From positions 1 through 55,250 of the forward strand of contig BSBG01000013.1 of assembly GCA_030159235.1 (NCBI GenBank): a DNA stretch of 55,250 bases. The letters are read 5' to 3'. Under the pieces are notes generated by a model that did not search any database, was not told the DNA's origin, and saw only the letters and a program-made list of their open reading frames with translations. Position numbers and translations under genes: made by a program. How positions within the stretch are numbered: the first letter of the stretch is position 1; each line of letters starts with the position of its first letter. Origin of the DNA: Bacillus safensis (lineage in GTDB: Bacteria > Bacillota > Bacilli > Bacillales > Bacillaceae). Positions 39,636 through 50,476 of this stretch are shown one piece after another.

Positions 39636-39731
39636 ACCTGTAAAAAAGCAGGCTTCTTCTTTGCTTGGAGCTACTGAAAGTGATAGGATATGTATATCTT
39701 TAAATTACCTGCTCTTTGTGAGGAGGAAGTT

Positions 39732-41135
39732 GTGAATAGAATTGAAACTTTTTTGAAAAAACATGATGTTTACCTTGAAAATACGACAGTCATTGTCGGG
39801 GTTTCTGGCGGACCGGATTCAATGCTCCTACTGCATGAACTTAACAAGCGTCGAAAAGGTTCCTTTCAGCTGATTGCAGCCCATGTAGATCACATGTTCA
39901 GAGGAGAAGAATCCCTTGCTGATTTGGCATTTGTGAAGGCTTACTGTAAGGAGCAAGAGATCCCTTTTGAATCATCCCGCATACAGGTCACCCAATATGC
40001 AAAAGAAAACCGCTTAAACAAACAGGCAGCTGCAAGGGAGTGCAGATATGCTTTCTTTCTTCAATTGATGGAGCAGTACAACGCTCAATTTATAGCGCTT
40101 GCACATCATGGAGACGACCAAGTAGAAACAATGATGATGAGGCTGGCAAGGGGGACAGTTGGTATAGGACTCGCGGGTATCCAAGCAAAACGCTCTTTTC
40201 AAAATGGGTGGCTGATTCGTCCGCTCATTGGATACTCTAAGGATGATGTGCTAAAAGCTTGTGAAAAAGAACATGTGCCCTATGTCATTGATCAAAGCAA
40301 TCACTCAGATGACTACTTGAGAAACCGAATAAGAAGACATATTCTTCCCGTGTTAAAAGAAGAAGCACCTCGTGTACATGAAAGCTTTCAGTTTGTAAGT
40401 GACATGCTGACTGAGGATGAGCAATATTTGCAGGCCGTAACAAAGAAACAAATGAAGCAAGTGATGACTAGTCAAACGCCTAAGCAAATTGAAATCAAAA
40501 CAAAGCCTTTGCTTGACCTGCCTTTGCCTTTACAAAGAAGAGGCATTCAACTAATATTAAACTATCTTTATGAAAACACTCAATCAGCGTTTTCAAACCA
40601 GCATATTCTAAGGACTTTGGACTGGTTATCTCATACCGATCAACCGTCTGGATCATTAGATTTGCCAAAAGGTTTACAAGCTGTCAAGTCTTATGATTAC
40701 TGTATGTTTACCTTTGAACGATCGCATGTATTAGATCAGTCTTATGCTCTTCACTTAAAGGTGGAGATCGGAGAAGAGCTTTTTCTCCCAAATGGACAGT
40801 CTATCGTAGTATCAAATCATGTTCCGAAGGATGCACGGAACGGAAACCATTTTTTCTTGCTTCAAAAAGATCCTGTTCGTCTTCCTTTGATCATTCGTTC
40901 ACGAAAAAATGGTGATCGAATCAAACTTAAAGGGATGAATGGATCAAAAAAGGTGAAGGATATATTTATTGATAAAAAAGTGCCTCTTGCAAAAAGAGAC
41001 AGCTGGCCGATCGTCACTGACTCGGATCATCAAATCATCTGGATCCCAGGTTTGAAAAAATCTGTTTTTGAAGAAATTGATATGACAAACAGCGATCTCA
41101 TTGTATTACAATATAGACAGCACGAAAATTTGTAG
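39732..41135 (+). CDS. tilS: tRNA(Ile)-lysidine synthase
   Basis: Changes C34 of tRNA-Ile2 (CAU) to lysidine so that it reads AUA. The PP-loop VGVSGGPDSM is near residue 24; HHGDDQVET near residue 127 and the C-terminal TilS domain (RKNGDRIKLKGMNGSKKVKD near residue 395) are present. The frame extends up to ATG 39690, but GAGGAGG lies inside that extension, just before GTG 39732, and the GTG start gives the homologous N-terminus and 467 residues. hprT follows after 15 bases; in B. subtilis TilS and HprT act together on ftsH expression. Confidence 0.95.
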   Translation: MNRIETFLKKHDVYLENTTVIVGVSGGPDSMLLLHELNKRRKGSFQLIAAHVDHMFRGEESLADLAFVKAYCKEQEIPFESSRIQVTQYAKENRLNKQAAARECRYAFFLQLMEQYNAQFIALAHHGDDQVETMMMRLARGTVGIGLAGIQAKRSFQNGWLIRPLIGYSKDDVLKACEKEHVPYVIDQSNHSDDYLRNRIRRHILPVLKEEAPRVHESFQFVSDMLTEDEQYLQAVTKKQMKQVMTSQTPKQIEIKTKPLLDLPLPLQRRGIQLILNYLYENTQSAFSNQHILRTLDWLSHTDQPSGSLDLPKGLQAVKSYDYCMFTFERSHVLDQSYALHLKVEIGEELFLPNGQSIVVSNHVPKDARNGNHFFLLQKDPVRLPLIIRSRKNGDRIKLKGMNGSKKVKDIFIDKKVPLAKRDSWPIVTDSDHQIIWIPGLKKSVFEEIDMTNSDLIVLQYRQHENL

Positions 41136-41150
41136 GGGGCAAGCAAAAGC

Positions 41151-41690
41151 ATGAAACAAGATATTGAAAAGATTTTGATCTCAGAAGAAGAGATCCAGCA
41201 AAAAGTGAAGGAGCTGGGTGCAGCATTAACCAGCGATTATGATGGTAAATTTCCTCTGGCTATTGGTGTTTTGAAAGGGGCTCTTCCATTCATGGCAGAC
41301 CTGATCAAACACATTGATACATATTTAGAACTTGATTTTATGGATGTATCTAGCTACGGAAAGTCTACCGTATCTTCTGGAGAAGTAAAGATCATTAAGG
41401 ATCTAGATACTTCAGTTGAAGGAAGAGATATTTTAATTATGGAAGATATCATCGACAGTGGGTTAACTTTGAGCTATCTGGTAGAGCTTTTCCGATACCG
41501 TAAAGCAAATTCCATTAAAATTGTGACACTGCTTGATAAACCAAGCGGCCGCAAAGCAGACATCAAAGCAGATTATGTTGGATTTGAAGTACCAGACGCA
41601 TTTGTTGTCGGCTATGGATTGGATTTCGCTGAACGTTACCGAAACCTCCCGTATATTGGAGTGTTAAAACCATCTGTTTACGAAGGCTAA
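41151..41690 (+). CDS. hprT: Hypoxanthine-guanine phosphoribosyltransferase
   Basis: Salvages hypoxanthine and guanine to IMP and GMP using PRPP. The 179-residue type I PRTase has the PRPP loop [17 protein letters not shown] near residue 97 and the flexible loop [14 protein letters not shown] near residue 65. ATG 41151 follows AGGGGGC. It is paired with tilS upstream; ftsH comes next after 95 bases with its own promoter. Confidence 0.97.
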   Translation: MKQDIEKILISEEEIQQKVKELGAALTSDYDGKFPLAIGVLKGALPFMADLIKHIDTYLELDFMDVSSYGKSTVSSGEVKIIKDLDTSVEGRDILIMEDIIDSGLTLSYLVELFRYRKANSIKIVTLLDKPSGRKADIKADYVGFEVPDAFVVGYGLDFAERYRNLPYIGVLKPSVYEG

Positions 41691-41714
41691 TCAGCGTACG
41701 TATACATGAGGTTA

Positions 41715-41743
41715 TTGGTTGTGTTGGAATGATTTTCTATGAT
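41715..41743 (+). promoter_or_regulatory. Possible sigma-A promoter of ftsH
   Basis: TTGGTT (41715-41720), 17 bases, TATGAT (41738-41743). It is the best candidate in the hprT-ftsH gap. Confidence 0.45.
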
Positions 41744-41785
41744 ACTATTGAACATAGTTGTGCTTACTGTGGGAGGAGGTAAGGA

Positions 41786-43687
41786 ATGAATCGGGTTTTT
41801 CGTAATACGATTTTTTATATACTTATTTTATTACTTGTGATAGGGGTAGTCAGCTGGTTAGGTTCCCCTAATCAAAAGCCTGAGAACATGTCTTACAGCA
41901 AATTTTCGCAAAATTTAAGTGCGGGAAAAGTGGAGAGTATCTCCATTCAGCCTGTTAGAGGGGTTTATGAAATTCGTGGTCAGTTAGATGGCGCGAAGAA
42001 AGATGAATACTTCATTACCCATGTTCCAGATGGTCAAGGTGTTGACCAAATTTATAGTGCACTGAAGAATACAGATGTAAAAGTAGAACCAGCACCTGAA
42101 ACAAATGGATGGCTGCAAGTTCTAACAACCATCATTCCGTTTATCATCATCTTTATTCTGTTCTTCTTCTTATTGAACCAAGCTCAGGGCGGCGGAAGCC
42201 GAGTTATGAACTTTGGTAAGAGTAAGGCGAAGCTTTACACAGAAGAGAAGAAACGTGTGAAATTTAAAGATGTTGCCGGTGCAGATGAAGAAAAGCAAGA
42301 GCTTGTAGAAGTGGTTGAATTCTTGAAGGACCCACGTAAATTTGCAGAGCTTGGCGCAAGAATCCCTAAAGGGGTTTTACTAGTAGGACCTCCAGGTACA
42401 GGTAAAACATTGCTTGCGAGAGCATCTGCAGGAGAAGCAGGCGTTCCTTTCTTCAGCATCAGTGGTTCTGACTTCGTTGAGATGTTCGTCGGTGTTGGTG
42501 CATCACGTGTACGTGATTTATTCGAAAATGCGAAAAAGAATGCACCTTGCTTAATCTTTATTGATGAGATTGATGCAGTGGGTCGTCAGCGTGGAGCCGG
42601 TCTTGGCGGTGGTCATGACGAGCGTGAACAAACGCTTAACCAGCTTCTTGTTGAAATGGATGGTTTTAGTGCCAATGAAGGGATTATTATCATTGCTGCG
42701 ACAAACCGTGCAGATATCCTAGATCCTGCATTGCTGCGTCCGGGACGTTTTGACCGTCAAATTACGGTTGACCGCCCAGATGTCATTGGCCGTGAAGAAG
42801 TACTGAAGGTTCATGCGAAAAACAAACCGCTTGATGATACAGTGAACTTAAAAGCCATTGCAAGCAGAACTCCTGGGTTCTCTGGAGCAGATCTTGAGAA
42901 CTTGCTAAACGAAGCAGCACTTGTTGCTGCCCGTCATAACAAAAAGAAAATCGATATGCGTGATATCGACGAAGCGACTGACCGTGTCATCGCTGGGCCG
43001 GCGAAGAAAAGCCGCGTCATTTCGAAGAAAGAACGTAATATCGTGGCTTACCATGAAGCAGGTCATACCGTCATTGGTCTGATCCTAGATGAAGCGGATA
43101 TGGTGCATAAAGTAACGATCGTTCCTCGTGGTCAGGCAGGCGGATATGCGGTCATGCTTCCAAGAGAAGACCGTTATTTCCAAACGAAGCCAGAGCTTCT
43201 TGATAAAATTGTCGGCTTGCTCGGCGGTCGTGTTGCAGAGGAAATTACGTTTGGTGAAGTAAGTACAGGGGCTCACAACGACTTCCAGCGTGCAACAGGC
43301 ATTGCAAGAAGAATGGTTACAGAGTTCGGTATGTCTGATAAACTTGGTCCGCTTCAATTCGGTCAAGCACAAGGAGGTCAAGTATTCCTTGGCCGTGATT
43401 TTAACAACGAGCCGAATTATAGTGAAGCGATCGCTTACGAAATTGACCAAGAAGTTCAGCGTTTCATCAAGGAGAGCTACGAACGTGCGAAACAAATTCT
43501 CACTGAGAATAAAGATAAGCTAGAAATCATCGCACAAGCCCTTCTCGAAGTGGAAACATTAGATGCTGAACAAATTAAATCTCTTTACGAAACTGGAAAG
43601 CTTCCAGAGCGTATTTACGCAGATGACGAAGAGAAAAACGATGATGTGAAAGTGAACATCAAGAAAAAAGAAGATGAGGAGATCTAA
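41786..43687 (+). CDS. ftsH: ATP-dependent zinc metalloprotease FtsH
   Basis: Membrane AAA+ protease of 633 residues that degrades misfolded membrane proteins and regulators such as SpoVM and Spo0E. Membrane segments are near residues 5-24 and 112-132; Walker A GPPGTGKT is 201-208, Walker [11 protein letters not shown] is near 255, and the zinc site HEAGH is 423-427. GGGAGGAGG precedes ATG 41786. The acidic C-terminal tail is short and variable. A strong terminator follows. Confidence 0.98.
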   Translation: MNRVFRNTIFYILILLLVIGVVSWLGSPNQKPENMSYSKFSQNLSAGKVESISIQPVRGVYEIRGQLDGAKKDEYFITHVPDGQGVDQIYSALKNTDVKVEPAPETNGWLQVLTTIIPFIIIFILFFFLLNQAQGGGSRVMNFGKSKAKLYTEEKKRVKFKDVAGADEEKQELVEVVEFLKDPRKFAELGARIPKGVLLVGPPGTGKTLLARASAGEAGVPFFSISGSDFVEMFVGVGASRVRDLFENAKKNAPCLIFIDEIDAVGRQRGAGLGGGHDEREQTLNQLLVEMDGFSANEGIIIIAATNRADILDPALLRPGRFDRQITVDRPDVIGREEVLKVHAKNKPLDDTVNLKAIASRTPGFSGADLENLLNEAALVAARHNKKKIDMRDIDEATDRVIAGPAKKSRVISKKERNIVAYHEAGHTVIGLILDEADMVHKVTIVPRGQAGGYAVMLPREDRYFQTKPELLDKIVGLLGGRVAEEITFGEVSTGAHNDFQRATGIARRMVTEFGMSDKLGPLQFGQAQGGQVFLGRDFNNEPNYSEAIAYEIDQEVQRFIKESYERAKQILTENKDKLEIIAQALLEVETLDAEQIKSLYETGKLPERIYADDEEKNDDVKVNIKKKEDEEI

Positions 43688-43700
43688 TCTCCTTCTATAG

Positions 43701-43730
43701 AAAGCTGCCGGTGATCCCGGCAGCTTTTTT
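43701..43730 (+). terminator. ftsH terminator
   Basis: An 11-bp perfect G/C-rich stem (43701-43711 with 43717-43727) and T tail. Confidence 0.92.
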
Positions 43731-43789
43731 ATTTCGATTCATGAATGGATCGGTTTCGAATTGTTTACAAATGGAACTCAATTCGTGTA

Positions 43790-43798
43790 TGGTATGAT
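43790..43798 (+). promoter_or_regulatory. Extended -10 promoter of coaX
   Basis: TGG followed by TATGAT (43793-43798) is an extended -10. The nearest -35-like TTTACA (43764-43769) is 23 bases away, too far, so the extended -10 must carry recognition. Confidence 0.45.
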
Positions 43799-43849
43799 AG
43801 AAAGTCGAAAAATGCTCTTTTTGAGAAACTATTCAAAGTGGTGATGAAG

Positions 43850-44626
43850 TTGTTACTCGTGATAGATGTAGGAAACACAAATACCGTTTTAGGTGTTTAT
43901 CATAATGGCGATCTAAACTACCATTGGCGAATTGAAACAAGCCGTCATAAAACAGAAGACGAATTTGGTATGGCCATCAGGTCTTTATTCGATTACGTGG
44001 GGCTGATGTTTGACCAAATAGAAGGAATTATCATCTCGTCTGTTGTCCCGCCAATGATGTTTGCACTAGAAAGAATGTGCGAAAAGTATTTTCACATAAC
44101 ACCCCAAATTGTAGGGCCCGGGATGAAGACTGGATTAAACATTATGTGTGACAATCCAAAGGAAGTCGGGGCTGATCGAATTGTTAATGCAGTTGCAGCG
44201 ATTCACCTATATGGGGCGCCTCTCATTGTGGTAGACTTTGGAACGGCGACAACCTACTGCTATATCAATGAACAAAAACAGTACATGGGTGGAGCGATTG
44301 CACCTGGTATTACCATCTCAACTGAGGCTTTATATACAAGAGCGGCGAAGCTGCCGAGAATTGAAATTGTCCGTCCAGATCACATCGTCGGAAAAAATAC
44401 CATTAGTGCGATGCAATCCGGTATCCTTTATGGATATGTTGGCCAAGTCGAGGGAATAGTGAAACGGATGAAGCAGCAAGCCAAACAAACACCGAAAGTT
44501 ATTGCAACAGGCGGTTTGTCTACGTTAATTGGAAATGAATCAGACTGCATTGATATTGTCGATCCGTTCCTCACATTAAAAGGACTACAACTCATTTATG
44601 AGCGTAATCGTGTCGGTGTATTATAG
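43850..44626 (+). CDS. coaX: Type III pantothenate kinase
   Basis: First step of coenzyme A synthesis; type III enzymes need a monovalent cation and resist feedback by CoA. The 258-residue ASKHA-fold protein has [10 protein letters not shown] (residues 6-15), [11 protein letters not shown] near residue 103 and VDFGTATTY near residue 127. The frame is open to 43745; ATG 43844 is possible, but TTG 43850 gives the family N-terminus (LLVIDVGNT) and better spacing to GGTGAT. hslO starts 14 bases after the stop. Confidence 0.95.
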   Translation: MLLVIDVGNTNTVLGVYHNGDLNYHWRIETSRHKTEDEFGMAIRSLFDYVGLMFDQIEGIIISSVVPPMMFALERMCEKYFHITPQIVGPGMKTGLNIMCDNPKEVGADRIVNAVAAIHLYGAPLIVVDFGTATTYCYINEQKQYMGGAIAPGITISTEALYTRAAKLPRIEIVRPDHIVGKNTISAMQSGILYGYVGQVEGIVKRMKQQAKQTPKVIATGGLSTLIGNESDCIDIVDPFLTLKGLQLIYERNRVGVL

Positions 44627-44640
44627 GAGGTTTAAATCAA

Positions 44641-45516
44641 ATGGATTACTTAGTTAAAGCGTTAGCATATGACGGAAAAGTCCGTGCATATGCTGCAAAC
44701 ACAACAGATACAATCAACGAAGCACAAAGAAGACATCATACATGGCCAACTGCATCAGCAGCGATTGGCAGAACGATGACAGCAACAGTCATGATGGGGG
44801 CAATGCTGAAAGGCGAGAATAAATTAACTGTCAAAATTGAAGGCGGTGGACCAATCGGTGCCATCATTGCCGATGGAAACGCAAAAGGCCAGGTGCGGGG
44901 ATATGTCTCAAACCCACAAGTTCACTTTGACTTAAATGAACATGGCAAGCTGGATGTCAGACGTGCAGTCGGAACATCTGGTACGTTAAGTGTTGTCAAA
45001 GATATCGGGCTGAAGGATCACTTTACAGGACAAACGGAAATTGTCTCAGGTGAAGTTGGAGATGACTTCACTTATTATCTTGTTTCTTCTGAGCAAGTGC
45101 CTTCCTCTGTAGGTGTAGGTGTCCTTGTCAATCCAGATAATTCGATCCTCGCAGCAGGCGGTTTCATTATTCAATTGTTGCCTGGTACAGAAGATGCTGT
45201 CATTGAAAGACTAGAAAAGCGGTTGTCAACCATTGAACCCATCTCTAAACTCATTGAAAAAGGGATGACACCAGAAGAAATATTAGAAGAAGTACTCGGT
45301 GAAAAACCTCAAATTTTAGAAACTGTACCTGTCGAATTCTCTTGTAACTGCTCAAAAGAACGGTTTGCTAATGGCATTATCAGCCTAGGGAAAGCTGAAA
45401 TTGACGATATGATTGAACAAGACGGACAAGCAGAAGCTCAATGCCATTTTTGTAACGAAACGTATGTATTTACAAAAGAAGAGCTAGAAGAGCTACGTGA
45501 AGAATTAACCCGCTAA
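44641..45516 (+). CDS. hslO: Redox-regulated chaperone Hsp33
   Basis: Holdase chaperone switched on when oxidation frees its zinc. The 291-residue protein has the four C-terminal cysteines as CNC near residue 237 and CHFC near residue 268, which bind zinc in the reduced state. GGAGG precedes ATG 44641 at normal distance. It follows coaX and precedes yacD, the standard Bacillus order. A terminator overlaps its last codons. Confidence 0.97.
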   Translation: MDYLVKALAYDGKVRAYAANTTDTINEAQRRHHTWPTASAAIGRTMTATVMMGAMLKGENKLTVKIEGGGPIGAIIADGNAKGQVRGYVSNPQVHFDLNEHGKLDVRRAVGTSGTLSVVKDIGLKDHFTGQTEIVSGEVGDDFTYYLVSSEQVPSSVGVGVLVNPDNSILAAGGFIIQLLPGTEDAVIERLEKRLSTIEPISKLIEKGMTPEEILEEVLGEKPQILETVPVEFSCNCSKERFANGIISLGKAEIDDMIEQDGQAEAQCHFCNETYVFTKEELEELREELTR

Positions 45517-45540
45517 GCTCTAAGCAGCGGGTTTTCTTTT
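45507..45540 (+). terminator. hslO terminator
   Basis: An 8-bp stem (45507-45514 with 45526-45533) with an 11-base loop and a T-rich tail. It lies over the hslO stop codon. Confidence 0.75.
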
Positions 45541-45562
45541 TATAAAGGAAAGGAGACGAAAG

Positions 45563-46471
45563 ATGAGACTAAAAGCAAGAGTGGTATGGACATTTATTCT
45601 CGTTTTGCTCATGATTAATGCCGTTGTCGTTGCATATGTATTAACAAAATCACAAATGTCACAGGCTTCTTCTAACGGGAAGAGTGGTGAAGAAATTGCG
45701 TCCATTGGAAAAGAGAAAGTGACACGTCAAGAATGGTTAAAGAAAATGGAAGACCGCTACGGAAAGGCAACACTTGAACAGATGATCAATCAGAAGGTGG
45801 TTAATCAGCTTGCGAAAGAAAACAAGCTGGAGGTGTCTTCAAAAGAGATCAATCGTGAATTGCTCATGCTCAAAGCGGTGTCTAATAATTTCTACGAAGA
45901 TGGACATACAAGTGAAAAAGAATGGAAAGAACAGATTCGTTATCAAATTTTATTAGAGCAGCTTTTAACAAGAGATGCCGTAGTTTCTGAAAAAGAAGCA
46001 AAATCGTTTTATGAAAAAAACAAGGACTTATATCAATATGAAGATTCATACCGTATTCGTCATATCGTCGTGAAGACAAAGGGCGAGGCCGCAAATGTAT
46101 TGAAAGATCTTAAAGGTGGGTCTAGCTTCGAAGCTGTGGCAGCTGAACGCTCAATCGACCGATACACCTCTCCATACGGCGGAGATCTTGGATTTGTGAC
46201 AGATGAGCAGGAGAGTATCCCAGCCCTATACATACAAGAAGCTCAAAAGCTTCAGCCTGATGAATGGACGAAAGAGCCGATTGAGACCAAAAACGGGTAT
46301 GCCATTATTCAGTTAAAAGAAAAATTAAAGGGCCGCTCTTTCTCTTATGAAGAAGTCAAAGATCAGATCAAAAGGCAGATCGCCATGGAAGATCTAGGTG
46401 AAAAGGCGAATGTCAAAACCCTCTGGAAAGAAGCAAAAGTCACATGGTTTTACGATGGCGAGCAGGACTAA
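45563..46471 (+). CDS. yacD: Membrane-anchored parvulin-type peptidyl-prolyl isomerase YacD
   Basis: A 302-residue extracellular foldase-like protein. One N-terminal membrane segment (about 7-27) anchors it; there is no lipobox cysteine, unlike PrsA. The SurA-like N-domain (about 45-150) is followed by a parvulin domain (about 165-260: YRIRHIVVKTKGEA, SPYGGDLGFV, GYAIIQL). AAAGGAG precedes ATG 45563. Substrates are unknown. It lies between hslO and cysK without clear functional tie. Confidence 0.9.
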   Translation: MRLKARVVWTFILVLLMINAVVVAYVLTKSQMSQASSNGKSGEEIASIGKEKVTRQEWLKKMEDRYGKATLEQMINQKVVNQLAKENKLEVSSKEINRELLMLKAVSNNFYEDGHTSEKEWKEQIRYQILLEQLLTRDAVVSEKEAKSFYEKNKDLYQYEDSYRIRHIVVKTKGEAANVLKDLKGGSSFEAVAAERSIDRYTSPYGGDLGFVTDEQESIPALYIQEAQKLQPDEWTKEPIETKNGYAIIQLKEKLKGRSFSYEEVKDQIKRQIAMEDLGEKANVKTLWKEAKVTWFYDGEQD

Positions 46472-46476
46472 AAGCA

Positions 46477-46503
46477 TTGACAAAATTTTTCGAAATTGAT
46501 AAT
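46477..46503 (+). promoter_or_regulatory. Possible cysK promoter
   Basis: Perfect TTGACA (46477-46482) and GATAAT (46498-46503) are 15 bases apart, slightly short. The following leader is AT-rich. cysK is under CymR in B. subtilis; I could not make out a CymR operator with confidence. Confidence 0.4.
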
Positions 46504-46548
46504 TTAATATTAATACAATAAAATTACTCGGAGATAGAGGTGTTAGTG

Positions 46549-47472
46549 ATGGCTCGTATTGCAAATTCAGTTTTTGAATTAATAGGAAATACACCAGTCG
46601 TTAAATTAAACCGTTTAGTAGATGAAGACAGTGCAGATGTCTACTTGAAACTTGAATATATGAACCCGGGCAGCAGTGTAAAAGATCGTATTGCGTTAGC
46701 GATGATCGAAGATGCTGAAGCGAAAGGTACATTAAAAGCTGGCGACACGCTTATTGAACCAACAAGTGGAAACACAGGGATCGGCCTTGCGATGGTAGCG
46801 GCAGCTAAAGGTATCAACGCCATTTTGGTTATGCCAGACACAATGAGTCAGGAGCGCCGCAACCTTTTACGTGCTTATGGTGCAGAGCTAGTCTTAACAC
46901 CAGGTGCAGAAGGAATGAAAGGTGCCATCAAAAAAGCAGAAGAATTGGCAGAAGAGCATGGTTACTTCATGCCTCAGCAATTTAACAACGAAGCCAATGC
47001 GGAGATTCACCGTCGTACAACTGGGAAAGAAATTCTTGAACAGTTTGACGGTGAGCTTGATGCATTCATTGCAGGTGTTGGTACAGGTGGTACGATTACA
47101 GGTGCTGGTGAAGTTCTAAAAGAAGCCATCCCATCCATTCAGCTTTATGCGGTAGAGCCGACAGATTCCCCTGTATTGTCAGGCGGGAATCCGGGTCCGC
47201 ATAAAATTCAAGGGATTGGAGCAGGCTTTGTTCCTTCCATCTTGAACACAGAAATATATGACGGCATTATCCAAGTGAAAAACGAAGATGCATTTGAGTT
47301 TGCAAGAAAAGCAGCGAAAGAAGAAGGAATTCTCGGCGGTATTTCTTCAGGAGCAGCTATTTACGCAGCACTTCAAACAGCCAAGAAGCTCGGTAAAGGG
47401 AAAAAGGTTCTAGCGATCATCCCAAGTAATGGTGAGCGTTACCTTAGTACACCTCTTTATCAATTTGATTAA
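46549..47472 (+). CDS. cysK: Cysteine synthase (O-acetylserine sulfhydrylase)
   Basis: PLP enzyme that joins O-acetylserine and sulfide to make cysteine; in B. subtilis CysK also binds CymR and so controls sulfur genes. Of 307 residues, the PLP lysine is in [10 protein letters not shown] near residue 44, [10 protein letters not shown] near residue 71 binds substrate, and [10 protein letters not shown] near residue 180 holds the PLP phosphate. AGAGGTG at 46536-46542 sets ATG 46549. A terminator follows. Confidence 0.97.
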   Translation: MARIANSVFELIGNTPVVKLNRLVDEDSADVYLKLEYMNPGSSVKDRIALAMIEDAEAKGTLKAGDTLIEPTSGNTGIGLAMVAAAKGINAILVMPDTMSQERRNLLRAYGAELVLTPGAEGMKGAIKKAEELAEEHGYFMPQQFNNEANAEIHRRTTGKEILEQFDGELDAFIAGVGTGGTITGAGEVLKEAIPSIQLYAVEPTDSPVLSGGNPGPHKIQGIGAGFVPSILNTEIYDGIIQVKNEDAFEFARKAAKEEGILGGISSGAAIYAALQTAKKLGKGKKVLAIIPSNGERYLSTPLYQFD

Positions 47473-47479
47473 ACCAATC

Positions 47480-47504
47480 ACCCCAGCATTTGCTGGGGTT
47501 TTTT
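47480..47504 (+). terminator. cysK terminator
   Basis: A 9-bp perfect stem (47480-47488 with 47491-47499) and T tail. Confidence 0.9.
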
Positions 47505-47596
47505 CATGAATTCTGAAGATGGAAAGCAAATACTATTTTCTAAATAAATTGGATTGCATTACAATAAGATTAATGAAAATGAAAAAGGATGATAAC

Positions 47597-49015
47597 ATGA
47601 CACAACGCAGGCCGATGGGCATCAAAATTCCTTTTACAAAAGATGCATTCTTGAAAAGATACGAACAATTAACTGCTCGTGAAACACACCATGTGCTTCT
47701 TGAAAGTGCGCGCGGCGGTTCATATAGCATCGCTGGTATTCACCCGATCGCTAAAGCGAAGGGGAAAGACGGAATGACTACCATCCATTATCAAGATGAG
47801 GTCCTGTTCAAAGAAGGCGATCCATTCAGAGCATTTACGGATTGGTTTCAAACCCTTCAAACCGAAACGAACGACGAATACCCCGACTTTCAAGGTGGGG
47901 CGATTGGGTTTTTAAGCTATGATTATGCTCGATATATCGAACACTTTAAGATGCTGTCAATTGATGATCTTCAAACACCTGATCTTTATTTCCTTGTGTT
48001 TAATGATGTTGCGGTCTTTGATCATGAAGAACACGTGCTGTGGCTGATCACTCACACAGAGGGAGCAGAACCTGTTAGTGAAGTTCATCAAAGGCTCGAA
48101 GAATGGAAACAAAAGTGGACAGGCCCTTCAGAGGAAACAGGACAATCACCTGTTAGTGTATCTTCTACAGAATTTGTACCAGCAGCACCCTTTACTGAAG
48201 AAACCTTTGGGGAAGCAGTGGAGAAAATTAAGCAATATATCGCAAACGGTGATGTGTTCCAAGTGAATTTGTCCATCAGACAAGACGAACAACTTCACAC
48301 TCATCCGTACGGCTTATACAAAACGTTACGTCAAGTCAATCCATCTCCTTATATGTCGTACTTGCACACGCCTGACTTCCAGATTGTTTGTGGATCTCCA
48401 GAGCTGCTTATTAAGAAAAAAGGAACTCAGCTAGAAACAAGACCGATCGCTGGCACAAGATCACGAGGCAAGGACGACGCTGAGGATCAAGCGTTGGCAA
48501 AAGAACTCATTGAAAATGAAAAAGAACGCGCAGAGCATGTGATGCTCGTTGACCTTGAGCGGAATGACCTTGGACGTGTATCCACTTATGGATCAGTAAA
48601 AGTGAACGAATTTATGGCAATTGAGAAATATTCACACGTGATGCATATTGTATCCAATGTGCAAGGGGAGCTGCGTGATGAATGTGATGCGGTAGATGTC
48701 ATGAGAGCTGTATTCCCAGGTGGAACGATTACAGGAGCGCCAAAAGTGAGAACAATGGAAATCATAGAAGAACTTGAGCCAACAAGACGTGGGCTTTATA
48801 CTGGATCTATAGGCTGGTTTGGATTCAATCAAGATATGCACTTTAATATCGTTATTCGGACTGCGTATTGTACAGAAGGAAAAGCCTTTATGCAATCAGG
48901 TGCGGGGATCGTCATTGATTCTGTACCAAAGCACGAATATAAAGAATCGATTAAAAAAGCCTATGCAGTGAAAAAAGCATTACAGTTGAGCAAAGAAGAG
49001 ACTATTTTGAGTTAG
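47597..49015 (+). CDS. pabB: Aminodeoxychorismate synthase component I
   Basis: Aminates chorismate to 4-amino-4-deoxychorismate with ammonia from PabA, on the way to p-aminobenzoate and folate. The 472-residue chorismate-binding enzyme has QVNLSIRQ near residue 224, the [12 protein letters not shown] motif near residue 284 and [11 protein letters not shown] near residue 373. An upstream frame extends to 47519, but AAAAGGATG and the family N-terminus set ATG 47597. It heads the folate operon that runs to dusB. Confidence 0.96.
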   Translation: MTQRRPMGIKIPFTKDAFLKRYEQLTARETHHVLLESARGGSYSIAGIHPIAKAKGKDGMTTIHYQDEVLFKEGDPFRAFTDWFQTLQTETNDEYPDFQGGAIGFLSYDYARYIEHFKMLSIDDLQTPDLYFLVFNDVAVFDHEEHVLWLITHTEGAEPVSEVHQRLEEWKQKWTGPSEETGQSPVSVSSTEFVPAAPFTEETFGEAVEKIKQYIANGDVFQVNLSIRQDEQLHTHPYGLYKTLRQVNPSPYMSYLHTPDFQIVCGSPELLIKKKGTQLETRPIAGTRSRGKDDAEDQALAKELIENEKERAEHVMLVDLERNDLGRVSTYGSVKVNEFMAIEKYSHVMHIVSNVQGELRDECDAVDVMRAVFPGGTITGAPKVRTMEIIEELEPTRRGLYTGSIGWFGFNQDMHFNIVIRTAYCTEGKAFMQSGAGIVIDSVPKHEYKESIKKAYAVKKALQLSKEETILS

Positions 49016-49028
49016 AGGTGAGCAGAGT
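48988..49028 (+). promoter_or_regulatory. Possible TRAP-binding site over the pabA ribosome site
   Basis: GAG or TAG triplets occur at 48988, 48998, 49009, 49013, 49015 (overlapping the previous one), 49020 and 49024, enclosing the GAGGTGAG ribosome site of pabA. TRAP binds such (G/U)AG series and blocks pabA (trpG) translation in B. subtilis. Confidence 0.55.
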
Positions 49029-49622
49029 ATGATATTAATGATTGATAATTATGATTCATTTACGTACAACCTGGTCCAGTATTTAGGTGAGCTTGGGGAA
49101 GAATTGATCGTGAAACGGAATGATCAAGTCACCATTCAAGAAATCGAAGAGCTCAAGCCGGATTTTCTCATGATTTCTCCAGGGCCATGCAGTCCTGATG
49201 AAGCGGGAATTAGTATGGAGGCGATCAATCACTTTGCAGGAAACATTCCGATCTTTGGTGTGTGTTTAGGCCACCAATCCATCGCACAAGTCTTTGGCGG
49301 GGATGTCGTTCGAGCAGAGCGCTTAATGCACGGTAAAACGTCAGAGATTAAACATGACGGAAAAGGTGTGTTCACGGGACTTCAGAATCCGCTCGTCGCA
49401 ACGAGATATCATTCATTAATTGTCAAAAACGAGACGCTGCCAGAGTGCTTTGATGCAACAGCCAGCACAAATGAAGGCGAGCTCATGGCGATTCGCCATA
49501 AAGAATTACCCATTGAAAGTGTGCAGTTCCACCCTGAATCGATTATGACGTCCTTTGGAAAAGAAATGCTGAGAAATTTCATTGAAACCTATCGTAAAAA
49601 GGGGCATGAAATAAACGCATGA
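49029..49622 (+). CDS. pabA: Glutamine amidotransferase shared by aminodeoxychorismate and anthranilate synthases
   Basis: Supplies ammonia to PabB and, in Bacillus, also to TrpE, because the trp operon lacks its own trpG. The 197-residue class I amidotransferase has the catalytic Cys in GVCLGHQS near residue 79 and the His-Glu pair in QFHPES near residue 168. Start ATG 49029; its ribosome site lies in a run of GAG/TAG triplets that may bind TRAP. pabC overlaps its stop by 4 bases. Confidence 0.96.
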   Translation: MILMIDNYDSFTYNLVQYLGELGEELIVKRNDQVTIQEIEELKPDFLMISPGPCSPDEAGISMEAINHFAGNIPIFGVCLGHQSIAQVFGGDVVRAERLMHGKTSEIKHDGKGVFTGLQNPLVATRYHSLIVKNETLPECFDATASTNEGELMAIRHKELPIESVQFHPESIMTSFGKEMLRNFIETYRKKGHEINA

Positions 49623-50467
49623 TCATTTATCTGAACGGTCAGTATATAGAGGAGAAAGACGCGACTCTTTCTCCTTTTGATCATGGTTTTCTATATGGCA
49701 TCGGTGTATTCGAAACATTTACCAGCCTTGCAGGACAAGTTTTCCTGTTAGATTGGCATCTTGAAAGGCTCAATCAATCGTTACGTGACCTTTGCATCGA
49801 ATCCACAATAGAGAAACCATTTGTACTCGACATCATTCATACCTTACTAAATAAAAACCAAATTGCTGGCGGCCATGCGAGAATTCGCTTGAATGTTTCT
49901 GCGGGAAGAGGCAATGGATTTTCTGCAGATCCTTATGAAGATCCTGTCGTTTTTGTCATGATTTCTCCGTTTCAGCCCGACTCGATTTTAGATGAGAAGC
50001 AGGGAGTCATTCTTCAAACGAGGAGAAACACACCAGAAGGCTCAAGACGTCTCAAGTCTCATCATTATATGAACAACCTGCTTGCTAAAAGAGAAGTGGG
50101 GAATGACCCGTCATTAGAAGGCATCTTTTTAACAAAAGAGGATGATGTGGCAGAAGGCATTACCTCGAATGTATTTTGGCGAAAAGGTGATGTGATCTAT
50201 ACACCGTCACGTGATACAGGCATTTTAAATGGGGTCACTCGTCGATACTGTATTGAAACGCTTCGCGCTATCGGTGCCTCGTTAAAGGAAGGACGGTTCC
50301 CAGTCTCACATTTGCTCTCAGCTGATGAGGCATGGGTGACCAATTCTGTTCAGGGAGTTGTGCCTTTCAGTGGTATAGGAGAAATCGCCTTGCCCAAAGA
50401 CAGCCGGACAATCTCAACAAAATTAAGAATGCAATACACAAAAGAACGTCAAGACCATAAAGAGTAG
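49619..50467 (+). CDS. pabC: Aminodeoxychorismate lyase
   Basis: PLP fold-type IV enzyme that releases pyruvate from aminodeoxychorismate to give p-aminobenzoate. The 282-residue protein has [14 protein letters not shown] near residue 21, the PLP lysine in [16 protein letters not shown] near residue 142, and the EGITSN motif near residue 180. It overlaps pabA by 4 bases (ATGA) and is followed by folP after 9 bases. It resembles D-amino acid and branched-chain transaminases, but the operon settles the function. Confidence 0.93.
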   Translation: MIIYLNGQYIEEKDATLSPFDHGFLYGIGVFETFTSLAGQVFLLDWHLERLNQSLRDLCIESTIEKPFVLDIIHTLLNKNQIAGGHARIRLNVSAGRGNGFSADPYEDPVVFVMISPFQPDSILDEKQGVILQTRRNTPEGSRRLKSHHYMNNLLAKREVGNDPSLEGIFLTKEDDVAEGITSNVFWRKGDVIYTPSRDTGILNGVTRRYCIETLRAIGASLKEGRFPVSHLLSADEAWVTNSVQGVVPFSGIGEIALPKDSRTISTKLRMQYTKERQDHKE

Positions 50468-50476
50468 GTGGACACA

